Below, piece by piece: positions 50,260 to 58,673 of a DNA stretch of 64,000 nucleotides. This stretch comes from JAKACA01 sp963735115. Its GTDB lineage: Bacteria; Actinomycetota; Acidimicrobiia; Acidimicrobiales; Bog-793. The stretch is from contig CAVTJR010000001.1 of the NCBI GenBank assembly GCA_963735115.1, forward strand, positions 1,612,001-1,676,000, read 5' to 3'. How positions within the stretch are numbered: position 1 is the stretch's first letter; each line of letters opens with the position of its first letter. The position numbers and the translations under genes were made by a program. The notes under the pieces were generated by a model. The model worked only from the letters and a program-made list of their open reading frames with translations, had not been told where the DNA came from and did not search any database.

Positions 50260-51231
50260 ATGCGCTACCTCATCCTCGGCGCCGGCGCCATCGGTGGCGC
50301 CATCGGCGGGCGGTTGTTCCAGCACGGTCACGACGTCGTCCTCATCGCACGCGGCGAGCATCTCGCAGCCCTCCGGACCACCGGCCTGGAGCTGCGGGAC
50401 CCGGAGACGACTGTCCACCTCGCCGTAAAGACCGCCCCGAGCGCCGAGGCGGCGCAGCCGCAAGGCGGCGACGTCGTCATCTTGGCCACGAAGTCACAGC
50501 ACTCCGAACCACTCCTTGCCGATCTCGCCCTCGTGGCACCTCCGGAGATCGCCGTCGTGTGTGCTCAGAACGGCGTTGAGAACGAGCGTGTGGCGCTGCG
50601 ACGCTTCGCCAACACCTACGGCATGCGGGTCATCCTCGCCGGCACCCACCTCGAGCCTGGCGTCGTCGAGATCTCGACGTCGCCCTTGTGGGGGATCCTC
50701 GACATCGGCCGCTACCCAGAAGGCAGCGACGCCGTCGCCGAGCAGATCGCCGAGGATCTGCGGGTGAGCGGGTTTGACGCGCGGGCGACGCCGCGAGTGA
50801 TGAGCCACAAGTACCTGAAGCTGTTGAGCAACCTCGCAAACGCCATCCAGGCCGCCTCCGGGACGGGCGAGGATCCGACCGCCCGCCAGCTTGCCAAAGC
50901 AGCCAGGGCCGAGGCGCGGGCCTGCTTTGCCGCCGCCGGCATCGAGGTGGCCGAGGAGACCGACGAAGCAGAGCGCCGGCGAACTCGGGGTCTCACCCAA
51001 GCGGTCGGCGGGGCGAGCCGGGAGGGCGGCTCGTCGTGGCAGAGCCTTCGGCGGGGAACGGGCAACATCGAGGCCGACTGGTTGAACGGCGAGATCGTTC
51101 TCCTCGGCCGCCAGCATGGCGTGCCCACGCCCGTGAACGAGCGCCTGCAGGCGGTCGCCAATCGCATGGCGCACGAGGGGATGCCGCCGGGCTCCATCTC
51201 CGCCGAGGAGCTCGCCGCCGGCCTCCTCTGA
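50260..51231 (+). CDS. Ketopantoate reductase (ApbA/PanE) family protein
   Basis: A 323-residue NADP-dependent reductase. The dinucleotide site is ILGAGAIGGAIGGRLFQHG. The catalytic region is KYLKLLSNLANAIQAASGTG, with the Lys and Asn of the family, and NIEADWLNGEIVLLGRQHGV ends the C-terminal helical domain. True PanE reduces ketopantoate for pantothenate synthesis. Many relatives act on other 2-oxo acids, so panE itself is not claimed. No other pantothenate gene is nearby. Confidence 0.83.
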   Translation: MRYLILGAGAIGGAIGGRLFQHGHDVVLIARGEHLAALRTTGLELRDPETTVHLAVKTAPSAEAAQPQGGDVVILATKSQHSEPLLADLALVAPPEIAVVCAQNGVENERVALRRFANTYGMRVILAGTHLEPGVVEISTSPLWGILDIGRYPEGSDAVAEQIAEDLRVSGFDARATPRVMSHKYLKLLSNLANAIQAASGTGEDPTARQLAKAARAEARACFAAAGIEVAEETDEAERRRTRGLTQAVGGASREGGSSWQSLRRGTGNIEADWLNGEIVLLGRQHGVPTPVNERLQAVANRMAHEGMPPGSISAEELAAGLL

Positions 51232-51279
51232 CCGGCCTCTCCCTTGGCGTCGGCGGCAGGTCGTGGGAGAGTTTCTCCC

Positions 51280-52233
51280 ATGGTCGCCTATGAGCTCGGT
51301 CTGCACGAAGTCGCCGACGGCGTCTTCGCCTATCTGCAACCGGATGGATCATGGGGCTACAGCAACGCCGGCCTCGCCACGGGCGAGGGCGAGTCCCTCC
51401 TTGTCGACACCCTCTTCGACCTGAGCCTGACCCGGGCGATGCTCACCGCCATGGAGCCGTACACGACGTCCTGCCCCATCACGACGATCGTGAACACACA
51501 TGCCAACGGAGATCACTGCCACGGCAACCAGCTCGTGCCGGGTGCCCGCGTGATCGCCTCGGCGGCGACGGCGGCCGAGATGGCCGAGCTGCCGCCGTCG
51601 GCGCTGCACGCCTTGAAGCAGCTCGATCTCGGTGAGGATGGCAACCGCTTCGTCTCGGAAGCCTTCGGGCCCTTCCGGTTCGACGACATCGCCTTCGCCC
51701 CGCCGACGGAGACCTTCTCCGGTCATCTCGAGGGCGAGGTCGGCGGCCGGCCCTTCCGCCTTGAGGAGGTCGGACCCGCCCACACGAGCGGCGACGTCAT
51801 CGTGTTCCTGCCCGATGCCGGCGTTGTGTTCACCGGTGACATCTGTTTCATCGGCTCCACTCCGATCATCTGGCGCGGGCCGGTGGGGAACTGGCTGCGA
51901 GCGTGTGCTCGCCTACGCGAGCTGCAGCCGAGCGTCGTCGTGCCCGGGCATGGCCCCGTCGTGAGCGTGGACGAGATCGCCCCGGTCGAGAGCTACCTGC
52001 GGTTCGTGCAAGCCGAAGCGACGCAACGGGCGCGTGCCGGCATGGCGTCGGTGGAGGCCGCCTTCGACATCGATCTGGGGGACTACGGCGCCTGGTCGGA
52101 CACAGAGCGCATCGTCGTGAACACCGATGCCGTCTACGCCGAGGCCGAACCCGGGCACGAGCGCATGGACGTCCTCACGATGCTCTCGGAGATGGGGCGG
52201 TACCGGGCGACGCGAAAGCGATCGACCCCTTAG
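51280..52233 (+). CDS. MBL-fold metallo-hydrolase
   Basis: A 317-residue protein from ATG 51280. The metal motif is NTHANGDHCHGNQL, where the second His of HxHxDH is Asn, as in one known MBL subgroup. VGPAHTSGDVIVFLPDAGV with VFTGDICF supplies the later His and Asp, and VPGHGPVV the final His. It would hydrolyse a lactone, thioester or similar bond. Its 3' end overlaps the facing enoyl-CoA hydratase by 4 bp. The substrate is unknown. Confidence 0.82.
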   Translation: MVAYELGLHEVADGVFAYLQPDGSWGYSNAGLATGEGESLLVDTLFDLSLTRAMLTAMEPYTTSCPITTIVNTHANGDHCHGNQLVPGARVIASAATAAEMAELPPSALHALKQLDLGEDGNRFVSEAFGPFRFDDIAFAPPTETFSGHLEGEVGGRPFRLEEVGPAHTSGDVIVFLPDAGVVFTGDICFIGSTPIIWRGPVGNWLRACARLRELQPSVVVPGHGPVVSVDEIAPVESYLRFVQAEATQRARAGMASVEAAFDIDLGDYGAWSDTERIVVNTDAVYAEAEPGHERMDVLTMLSEMGRYRATRKRSTP

Positions 52234-53048
52234 AAGCGAGGCGCTCGCTTCTCCCGCAAGGCCGCGACGCCCTCTCGGTAGTCAGGCGCCCGCATCATGG
52301 CGGTCATGGTCGCCTCGGCCTGCGCGATGGAGGAGGCCGGCCCTCCGGCGGCCAACAGGTCGCCGTACAGCTGCCGCTTGGTGACGGCCAGGGAGGCGGG
52401 CGACACGCCCGTGGCGAGGCTGGCGGCATAGTTCCGCACGTGCTCAGCCAGCTCGGCGGCCGGCACGACGGCGCTCACGAGCCCCATCTCCCGCGCCTCC
52501 TCGGCAACGAAGATGCGGCTCGACAACAAGACGTCGGTCGCCCGCCCGAGGCCGATGAGCCGCGGGAGCAGCCACGAGAGCCCGAACTCTGCAGGCAGGC
52601 CGAGGCGGCCGTGGGCGGACGTGAGCTTGGCGCCGGCGGCGGCGAACCGGATGTCGCAGTAGCACATCAACGCAAAACCGAGACCGGCGGCGGGGCCGTT
52701 CACGGAGGCGATGATGGGTTTCTCGATGCCGAGGTGATAGGCGAGGTCGGCATCGAACTCGGCACGCACGCCGTAGCCGGGCGTGGGGGGATCGTCCGGC
52801 AGGCCGTCCGAGTAGCCGCCACGGTCGATGTGGCCCGCCAGCGCCTCGCTGTCGGCACCCGCGCAGAAACCCCTCCCCGCCCCCGTCACCACGATCACCC
52901 GCACGCTTGCGTCGGCGGACGCCTCGGCGAGGGCCGTGCGGTACTCGAGGCTCATCCGGCCGGTCCAGGCGTTGAGGCGCTCCGGGCGGCTGAGGGTGAT
53001 CGTGGCGACTCGGTCGTCGACCGAGTAGGCGGTGACTTTGCGCTCCAC
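52230..53048 (-). CDS. Enoyl-CoA hydratase/isomerase (crotonase) family protein
   Basis: A 272-residue crotonase. ATITLSRPERLNAWTGRMSL opens the fold, GRGFCAGADSEAL forms the oxyanion hole, and IIASVNGPAAGLGFALMCYC with LTSAHGRLGLPAEFGLSWLL follows. The Glu in LPAEFG sits at the place of one catalytic acid, the other being unclear. It would hydrate or isomerise an enoyl-CoA. It is 15 kb from the steroid-type genes and has no KstR-type site, so a link is not claimed. Confidence 0.85.
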   Translation of the reverse strand: MERKVTAYSVDDRVATITLSRPERLNAWTGRMSLEYRTALAEASADASVRVIVVTGAGRGFCAGADSEALAGHIDRGGYSDGLPDDPPTPGYGVRAEFDADLAYHLGIEKPIIASVNGPAAGLGFALMCYCDIRFAAAGAKLTSAHGRLGLPAEFGLSWLLPRLIGLGRATDVLLSSRIFVAEEAREMGLVSAVVPAAELAEHVRNYAASLATGVSPASLAVTKRQLYGDLLAAGGPASSIAQAEATMTAMMRAPDYREGVAALREKRAPRF

Positions 53049-53090
53049 GCCGTGCGACGCTACCGGCTCCGGCGCGCGAACCTGGGGGAG

Positions 53091-53906
53091 ATGACCAGCG
53101 AAGCTGCCGATCCGGACGTAGTCGCCAGCGCCGCCGCCCTCGTGGGGACGGCTGCGTCGGTCGTCGTGCTCACCGGCGCGGGCATCTCGACCGACGCCGG
53201 CATACCCGACTTCCGTGGACCGAACGGGGTGTGGACCCGCAACCCAGGTGCCGAGCGCATGGCGACGTTGCGCAACTACCTCGAGGAGGCCGACGTCCGC
53301 CGCGCCGCCTGGCGATCACGGCTCGACTCGCCCGTATGGGGCGCCGTGCCGACTCCCGCCCACTACGCCCTTGTCGAGCTGGAGCGGAGCGGTCGCCTGC
53401 ACACGCTCGTGACCCAGAACACCGACGGTCTCCATGGCCTGGCGGGCAGCTCACCGGAACGGGTGGTCGAGGTTCACGGCACGGCGCACGTCTGCGTGTG
53501 CTGGACGTGCGGTCACCGCCAGCCGACGCTGCGCGTGCTCGAGCGCGTTCGCGCAGGCGAGGAGGATCCTCGCTGCCGGCGACCGACCGCCTCCGTCAAC
53601 GGTGCGAGCCGGCGGGGCGATGCCGAGCTGTGCGGCGGCATCTTGAAGACGGCCACGGTGAGCTTCGGGCAGTCGCTCGACCCGGACGACATCGAGCGCG
53701 CCCAGATGGCCGTGGCGAGCGCACAGCTGCTGCTCGCCGTCGGAACCACCCTCGAGGTGCAGCCGATCGCCGGCATCGTCCCGCTCGCTCGCCACTTGAG
53801 CAAGGCGGTCGTCATTGTGAACGGCAGCCCGACGGCATGTGACGATCTGGCCGATGTCGTCGTGCGCGGCCCGATCAGCGACGTCCTCCCTCGGCTCCTC
53901 GGCTAG
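53091..53906 (+). CDS. SIR2-family NAD-dependent protein deacylase with a split zinc site
   Basis: A 271-residue sirtuin from ATG 53091. NAD motifs are TGAGISTDAGIPDFRGPNGV and TQNTDGLHGL, and the catalytic His is in VEVHGTAHV. The first zinc pair is CWTC. The second pair, normally CPxC directly before GGILK, is split: DPRC is followed by ~17 extra residues (RRPTASVNGASRRGDAEL) before CGGILKTATVSFG. The rest (AVGTTLEVQP, IVNGSPTACDDLAD) is normal. It should deacylate lysines. A GTG or upstream start is possible, since the frame is open but weak before 53091. Confidence 0.85.
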   Translation: MTSEAADPDVVASAAALVGTAASVVVLTGAGISTDAGIPDFRGPNGVWTRNPGAERMATLRNYLEEADVRRAAWRSRLDSPVWGAVPTPAHYALVELERSGRLHTLVTQNTDGLHGLAGSSPERVVEVHGTAHVCVCWTCGHRQPTLRVLERVRAGEEDPRCRRPTASVNGASRRGDAELCGGILKTATVSFGQSLDPDDIERAQMAVASAQLLLAVGTTLEVQPIAGIVPLARHLSKAVVIVNGSPTACDDLADVVVRGPISDVLPRLLG

Positions 53907-53909
53907 CCG

Positions 53910-54010
53910 GCCGGCGGACGTCGGCGGTGAGGTGGATCAGCGGCCGGCGGACCGTCGGCGGTGGGTGGATCACCGCCCGGCGGACCGTCGGCGGTGGGGT
54001 GGGGTCAGCG
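53910..54010. repeat. 33-35-bp tandem repeats
   Basis: Three units, starting at 53910, 53943 and 53976, have the form GCCGGCGGACCGTCGGCGGT plus GGGTGGATCA. A fourth partial unit runs into the 3' end of the next gene at 54011. They fill the gap between the convergent sirtuin and AlkZ-like genes. Confidence 0.75.
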
Positions 54011-55189
54011 CCCGGCGGCCTGCACGGCTTCGATCACCTCGTCCCGGCGGTCCTCGGGCGTCACCCACTCCACCCGCATGTCCTCAGAGCCCACCCAGGA
54101 GGCGGCGCTCCGGAGAGCGAGGCCGAGGCCGCGCACGGCGCCGGCGCTCGCCCGCGGCTCGAGGTGAACGCCCTTTGCCACGAATGTGGCGCCGTCGCGG
54201 CCCGGGTCCACGCGACCGACGAGGGCGTCGCCCACGAGCAGCGGCATGGAGAAATAGCCGTGCACGCGTTTTGGCTTGGGTGTGTAGGCCTCGAGACGAT
54301 GGCGGAACGCGAAGAGGCGTTCGGCGCGGTCTCTGTCCCAGATGAGGGAGTCGAAGGGGGACAGCAGCGTCGGCCGCGAGCGCAGGCCCGCCGTGCCGGC
54401 CCCGAACAGCGCCGGTTCCGCCCAGGCGGGGGAGCTCCAGCCCTCGACCGTGACGGGTACGAGACCGAGATCGCCCACGAGTCGGGTGACGATAGGGGAC
54501 TTGACCCCGCTGTAGGCGGCGAAGTCCCTCACGGTGGCGACGCCGAGCGCCCTCGCCGCCCGCTCGAGTAGATGGCGCGCCTGCTCGTCCGGCTCGACGG
54601 AGGCGGCGAGAAGCTCAGCAGGCACGGCTCGCTCGGGCAGGTCGTACACCCGCTGGAAACCCCGTCGCTGTGCGCACACGACGTCGCCGACGTCGAGCAG
54701 CCATTCGACGGCGATCTTGGTCTCGGACCAGTCCCACCAGGGTCCTCCGCGCTTGGCGCCGCCAAGGCCGTTTGCCGTCAGGGGCCCGTCTGATCGCAGG
54801 CGCTCGAGGACGACCGCGCAGGCTTTCTCGGCGTCCTCGAGGTGGTGCCAGCGGCGCCCGCGTTGACGGCGTGCCCGGCGCTCGGTTTCGTAGAAGGGCC
54901 AGTCCTCCATCGGTAGGACGCAAGCGGCGTGCGCCCAGTATTCGAAGGCGCCGAACGGCGGACCCGCCCAGTACGCCTTCTCGATCGCCTGCCGCTTCAC
55001 GGGTCCGAGGCGGGCGTAGGCCACGAGCTCATGCGAACGAGCGAGCACCGAGATCGTGTCGATCTGCACGGCCCGGAGGCGTCGCAGCATCGCCGCCGCC
55101 CCGCCGGTCCAACGCCGCCCGAGGAGGCCTTGGGCGGCGAGAGCAATCCGGCGGGCGTCCCGCACCGAGAGGGTCTCCGTGGCTGCCAT
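54005..55189 (-). CDS. YcaQ/AlkZ-like DNA glycosylase (winged-helix) protein
   Basis: A 394-residue protein of the HTH_42 family. The AlkZ catalytic QxD motif is present as Q42-I-D44 in LRAVQIDTISVLARSHELV. EYWAHAACVLPMEDWPFY, ADEVA-like winged-helix stretches and RVHGYFSMPLLVGDALVGRV are family blocks. AlkZ and YcaQ unhook DNA crosslinks or remove alkylated bases. The catalytic residues suggest real activity. It starts 68 bp from a strong divergent promoter at 55257. Its 3' end overlaps the 33-bp repeats. Confidence 0.83.
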   Translation of the reverse strand: MAATETLSVRDARRIALAAQGLLGRRWTGGAAAMLRRLRAVQIDTISVLARSHELVAYARLGPVKRQAIEKAYWAGPPFGAFEYWAHAACVLPMEDWPFYETERRARRQRGRRWHHLEDAEKACAVVLERLRSDGPLTANGLGGAKRGGPWWDWSETKIAVEWLLDVGDVVCAQRRGFQRVYDLPERAVPAELLAASVEPDEQARHLLERAARALGVATVRDFAAYSGVKSPIVTRLVGDLGLVPVTVEGWSSPAWAEPALFGAGTAGLRSRPTLLSPFDSLIWDRDRAERLFAFRHRLEAYTPKPKRVHGYFSMPLLVGDALVGRVDPGRDGATFVAKGVHLEPRASAGAVRGLGLALRSAASWVGSEDMRVEWVTPEDRRDEVIEAVQAAGR

Positions 55190-55256
55190 GGCAGTTGTCC
55201 TATGGGCCGACGGGGCGCGGGTGCAACTCGTCAGGGAGATCCTCAGCCCAGGGGCC

Positions 55257-55285
55257 TTGCAATGTACGTGGCTCCTCCCTATAAT
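55257..55285 (+). promoter_or_regulatory. Consensus-like sigma-A promoter
   Basis: TTGCAA (55257-55262) and TATAAT (55280-55285) are separated by exactly 17 bp. The -10 box is perfect, which is rare in such GC-rich DNA. Transcription would start around 55292 and run rightwards through an 800-bp stretch with little coding. Confidence 0.75.
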
Positions 55286-55338
55286 CTAGTAAAGCCATAA
55301 ACCAGATAGCAATAGTCAGGAATGGCGCGCGGCCGGGA

Positions 55339-55375
55339 GTCCGGCTACCTCGCTTCCCCCGGCGAGGCAGCCGGA
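55339..55375 (+). ncRNA. Structured leader or small RNA (strong hairpin)
   Basis: GTCCGGCT pairs with AGCCGGAC and, after one A-C mismatch, CCTCGC pairs with GCGAGG around an 8-nt loop, giving 14 pairs. It lies about 50 nt into the transcript from the strong promoter. No T run follows, so it is more likely a leader structure than a terminator. It matches no riboswitch I know. Confidence 0.5.
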
Positions 55376-55487
55376 CCCGGACCGACACGGAGACAAGAGC
55401 CAGCGTGACTGCGGTGGCCGAACGGTCCGGCTTGGCTGCCCGAGGGGCTCGTCCGGTGGCCGCCTCGCAGACCGGATCGGAGCACGC

Positions 55488-55616
55488 ATGAGCAACACCG
55501 ACAAGCTCCTTGGCTCGAGGGCGATCGCTGGGTGGCTGACGGTCTACGGTCTCCTCGAGCTCATCACCGACCTCGTCGAGCGTCAGAGCCAGTGGAGGGC
55601 ATTCCGGTGGCGGTGA
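55488..55616 (+). CDS. 42-residue small protein
   Basis: An ATG with a CGGAG site 7 nt before it opens MSNTDKLLGSRAIAGWLTVY, which continues with GLLELITDLVERQSQWRAFR to a TGA. It has an amphipathic helix-like middle. It lies about 195 nt downstream of the strong promoter and the hairpin. The coding frame resembles that of a real gene, and no other frame here does. A GTGATG right at its end could start a further 14-residue peptide (MLGRRDVGFSYPT). No family known. Confidence 0.45.
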   Translation: MSNTDKLLGSRAIAGWLTVYGLLELITDLVERQSQWRAFRWR

Positions 55617-55690
55617 TGCTCGGCCGGCGGGACGTGGGTTTCTCGTACCCGACCTGAGTCTCAAAGGAGCCCGTCGCCGGCGCCCGAGCC

Positions 55691-55926
55691 CGGCGGATCA
55701 CTGCGGGCAACCAGTTCACCGCCTGCGGGCCAGCCGGCCCACCTCACCCTGGCGCCGGCCGAACTGAGTGCGCAGGGCGACCAAGCTGCCGCCGGCGGAT
55801 CACTGCAGGCAACCAGTTCACCGTCAGCGGGCCAGCCGGCCCACCTCGCCCTGGCGCCGGCCGAACTGAGTGCGCAGGGCGACCAAACTGCCGCCGGCGG
55901 ATCACTGCAGGCAACCAGTTCGCCAT
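55691..55926. repeat. 102-bp tandem repeat, about 2.3 copies
   Basis: CGGCGGATCACTGC begins at 55691, 55793 and 55895, exactly 102 bp apart. Each full unit goes on with GGCAACCAGTTCACC, a GGGCCAGCCGGCCC inverted repeat and GAACTGAGTGCGCAGGGCGA. Copies differ at only a few bases. The array lies between the small ORF and the phosphoribosyltransferase gene. No open reading frame with protein features crosses it. Confidence 0.8.
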
Positions 55927-55989
55927 GGGCGTTCCGAAATCGCTGCGCCCTCGTGCCGGAGAGGGGAGAATCAACGGGGGAGGTGCGCT

Positions 55990-56673
55990 ATGAACCGATT
56001 CGCCGACCGCGCCGAGGCGGGTCGGCGACTCGCGACCTTGTTGACGGGCCTGCGCGGCCACGACGTCGTCGTCCTCGGCATACCGCGGGGCGGCGTTCCC
56101 GTCGCGGCCGAGGTCGCACGCGCACTGGACGCGCCCCTCGACGTCGTTCTCGTCCGCAAGCTGGGCCTGCCGTTCCAGACCGAGATGGCGATGGGCGCCA
56201 TCGGCGAGGGCGGCGCACGCATCCTGAACGAGGACGTCGTCCGCCTGGCGCGCCTGACCGAGGCGCAGGTCGCCGCCGTGGAGGCTCGTGAGCGGGTCGA
56301 GCTCGAGCGACGCGGCCGGCGCTACCGTGGCGACCGCGGACGTCTACCGCTCGAGGGCCGGACTGCGATCGTGGTCGACGACGGCATCGCCACCGGATCG
56401 ACCGCCAAGGCGGCCTGCCAGGTGGCACGTTCCCTCGCGGCCGCCGTTGTCGTCCTCGCCACCCCTGTGGCGCCGCCGAGCTCGATCGCCGAGCTGCGCT
56501 CGTGCGCAGACGAGGTCGTCTGTGCCATGAGCCCGCGAAACTTCTATGCCGTCGGCGAGTGGTACGCCGATTTCGAGCCGACGACCGACGAGGAGGTAGT
56601 GAGGCTGCTGGACGAGGCGACGGAGCGGCTCTCCGACGGACGGGGGCGACCCGAGAAGGCGGCGCCTACCTGA
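55990..56673 (+). CDS. Phosphoribosyltransferase-family protein
   Basis: A 227-residue type I PRTase-fold protein with an excellent ribosome site (GGGGGAGG, 7 nt before ATG 55990). The PRPP-binding motif is AIVVDDGIATGSTAKAAC near residues 126-142. GIPRGGVPVAAEVARAL and DVVLVRKLGLPFQTEMAMGA are typical of the stand-alone group found near phosphate or stress genes. It may not use purines at all. A reaction cannot be assigned. It is followed by an S9 peptidase gene on the same strand. Confidence 0.85.
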   Translation: MNRFADRAEAGRRLATLLTGLRGHDVVVLGIPRGGVPVAAEVARALDAPLDVVLVRKLGLPFQTEMAMGAIGEGGARILNEDVVRLARLTEAQVAAVEARERVELERRGRRYRGDRGRLPLEGRTAIVVDDGIATGSTAKAACQVARSLAAAVVVLATPVAPPSSIAELRSCADEVVCAMSPRNFYAVGEWYADFEPTTDEEVVRLLDEATERLSDGRGRPEKAAPT

Positions 56674-56765
56674 GAGGGCTCCTTGCCCGTTATGGTCGCC
56701 GACGAGGGTTGGGGAGCGCGCCTACGTCTCGCTCCCTTCGATAGGGACGGGGAGGCGGTGCTCTC

Positions 56766-58634
56766 ATGTCACTGAAAGAGCTGCTCGAGCGCCGGCGCGC
56801 CGAGGCGCTCGACGAGGACGCCCAGGGGCGCCTGCTGATCGGGTGCAATCTCACCGGGACGAACCAGCTCTATGAGTACGAGTCGCGTGGCCTGCGGCGC
56901 CTCACGGACTTCGAGGAGCCGGTGAGCGGCCGCTACCTGCCGGGCAGCCGGCGAGCTGTTCTCAGCATGGACACCGGCGGGAATGAGCGGCACCAGCTGT
57001 ACCTGTTCGACGTCGACGCCCCGCCGGGAGGCGACCGCGGCCTTCTCGAACCACTCACGGGCGCCCCGGAGTTCGTTCACCAGTTGATCGGCGTGAGCCC
57101 CGACGGGCACTTGATCGCCTACGTCTCCAACCGGAGAAACGGCATCGACTTCGACGTGTGGATCCTTGATCTCGAGACCCGCGAGGAGCGGTGCGCCTAC
57201 GGCGGCGGTGGATGGTGCCGGGCGGGGTCGGGTTTCTCGCCGGATGGCCGATGGCTGTCCGTGATACGGCCGGGGTCGAGGCCGCTCGATGACGACTTGC
57301 TCCTCATCGAGGTCTCGAGTGGAGCGTGGCGGATCGTCCTCGAGCACCCGGAGGCGGCCGCCATCGTCGGGCCGCCTGCGTGGGCGGGCGCCGACTCGCT
57401 CTTCGTCAGCTCGAGCGTCGGGAGGGATCTTTCGGCCATCGTCCACTGCGACCTCGCCAGCGGCGAGAGCACACTGGCGATCGAGAAGCCGTATGACCTC
57501 GGCTGCTTCGGGAGTGCGGACGGGCGGACGCTGCTCGTCGTCGGCAACGACGGCGGTGGCTGCCGGGCAGAGCTCTTCGCCGTGGGACCCGGCGGAGAGC
57601 TGGCCGGCGGAGAGCTCGCCGACCCCGTCGAGGTGCCGATGCCAGGTCGCGGCGTCATCGCCTTCAGCTTCCTGCTCCCGCCGCCGCTCGTGGCCCCCAC
57701 TGGCGGGACCGTCACCTACACCTTCAGCTCGCCGAAGGTGCCTGGAGACGTCTGGCGCTTCGACCGGGCCGCCGGCCGTCTCGAGCGGTTGACTACGAGC
57801 TCCCCGCCGGAGCCGTCAAGCGCCCTCGCCGGCCTCGTCGAGCCGACGACCCACGACGTGAGCAGCTTCGACGGCGAGCGGGTGCCTGTCTTCCTCTACC
57901 GGCCCCGGCGGGACGTGGCCGCTCCCGAGGGGGTTGAGGCCGCCGGCCAGGCCAGGCCGCCCGTCGTGGTGTTCATTCACGGCGGCCCGGAATCTCAGTC
58001 GGTGCTCTCCTTCAACCCCGTCGTGCAGGGCCTTGTCGAGGAGGGCTACGCCGTCGTCGTCCCGAATGTGCGCGGCTCGACGGGTTACGGCAAACGCTAC
58101 GCCGGCCTCGACGACACGACCCGCAGACTCGAGTCGGTGGCCGATCTCGCTGCCATCCACGACTGGCTACCATCGCAAGGGCTGAATGCCGGCCGTGCCG
58201 CCCTCATGGGTGGTTCCTACGGCGGATACATGGTGCTCGCCGGCTGCGCCTTCCAACCGGAGCTCTGGGCGGCGGGCGTGGACATCGTGGGCATCTCGGA
58301 CCTCGTGACGTTTCTCGAGAACACGTCGGACTATCGACGTTCGCATCGCGAGCGTGAGTACGGCTCGCTCAGCACCGATCGCGAGTTCCTGGAACGTGCC
58401 TCGCCGCTGCGCAGCGTCGATCACATCCGCGCCCCGTTGTTCGTGATCCATGGGGCGAACGACCCTCGGGTGCCCCTCTCCGAGGCCGAGCAGCTCGTGG
58501 CATCGCTGAGCGCCCGCGGCGTGCCCTGCGAGCTCCTCGTCTACGAGGACGAGGGACACGGCCTCCAGAAGCTCGCCAACCAGCTGGACGCCTATCCGAG
58601 AGCCGTGGAATTCCTGGGCCGAGTCCTGCGGTAG
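56766..58634 (+). CDS. Prolyl-oligopeptidase (S9) family serine peptidase
   Basis: A 622-residue protein. A beta-propeller-like N-domain covers about residues 1-370 (LIAYVSNRRNGIDFDVWILD, FSPDGRWLSVIRPG). The alpha/beta hydrolase domain has VVVFIHGGPESQSVLSF. Ser in MGGSYGGYMVLAGC (near 485), Asp in IHGANDPRVPLSEAEQ and His in YEDEGHGLQKLAN form the triad. It should cleave short peptides or N-acyl-amino acids. It has no signal peptide, so it is cytoplasmic. Confidence 0.9.
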   Translation: MSLKELLERRRAEALDEDAQGRLLIGCNLTGTNQLYEYESRGLRRLTDFEEPVSGRYLPGSRRAVLSMDTGGNERHQLYLFDVDAPPGGDRGLLEPLTGAPEFVHQLIGVSPDGHLIAYVSNRRNGIDFDVWILDLETREERCAYGGGGWCRAGSGFSPDGRWLSVIRPGSRPLDDDLLLIEVSSGAWRIVLEHPEAAAIVGPPAWAGADSLFVSSSVGRDLSAIVHCDLASGESTLAIEKPYDLGCFGSADGRTLLVVGNDGGGCRAELFAVGPGGELAGGELADPVEVPMPGRGVIAFSFLLPPPLVAPTGGTVTYTFSSPKVPGDVWRFDRAAGRLERLTTSSPPEPSSALAGLVEPTTHDVSSFDGERVPVFLYRPRRDVAAPEGVEAAGQARPPVVVFIHGGPESQSVLSFNPVVQGLVEEGYAVVVPNVRGSTGYGKRYAGLDDTTRRLESVADLAAIHDWLPSQGLNAGRAALMGGSYGGYMVLAGCAFQPELWAAGVDIVGISDLVTFLENTSDYRRSHREREYGSLSTDREFLERASPLRSVDHIRAPLFVIHGANDPRVPLSEAEQLVASLSARGVPCELLVYEDEGHGLQKLANQLDAYPRAVEFLGRVLR

Positions 58635-58673
58635 CGGCCGGCGAGTCACCTGCAACCCCGTACGGTCGGTGCC

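Noticed and set aside
53908..54010. Tandem repeats as coding for an 11-residue repeat protein
   Set aside because: Units of 33, 33 and 35 bp do not keep a frame, and no start or protein context exists.
55339..55375. Known riboswitch class for the leader hairpin
   Set aside because: No match to SAM, cobalamin, guanidine, c-di-AMP or thiamine elements that I can recognise, so only a structured leader is claimed.
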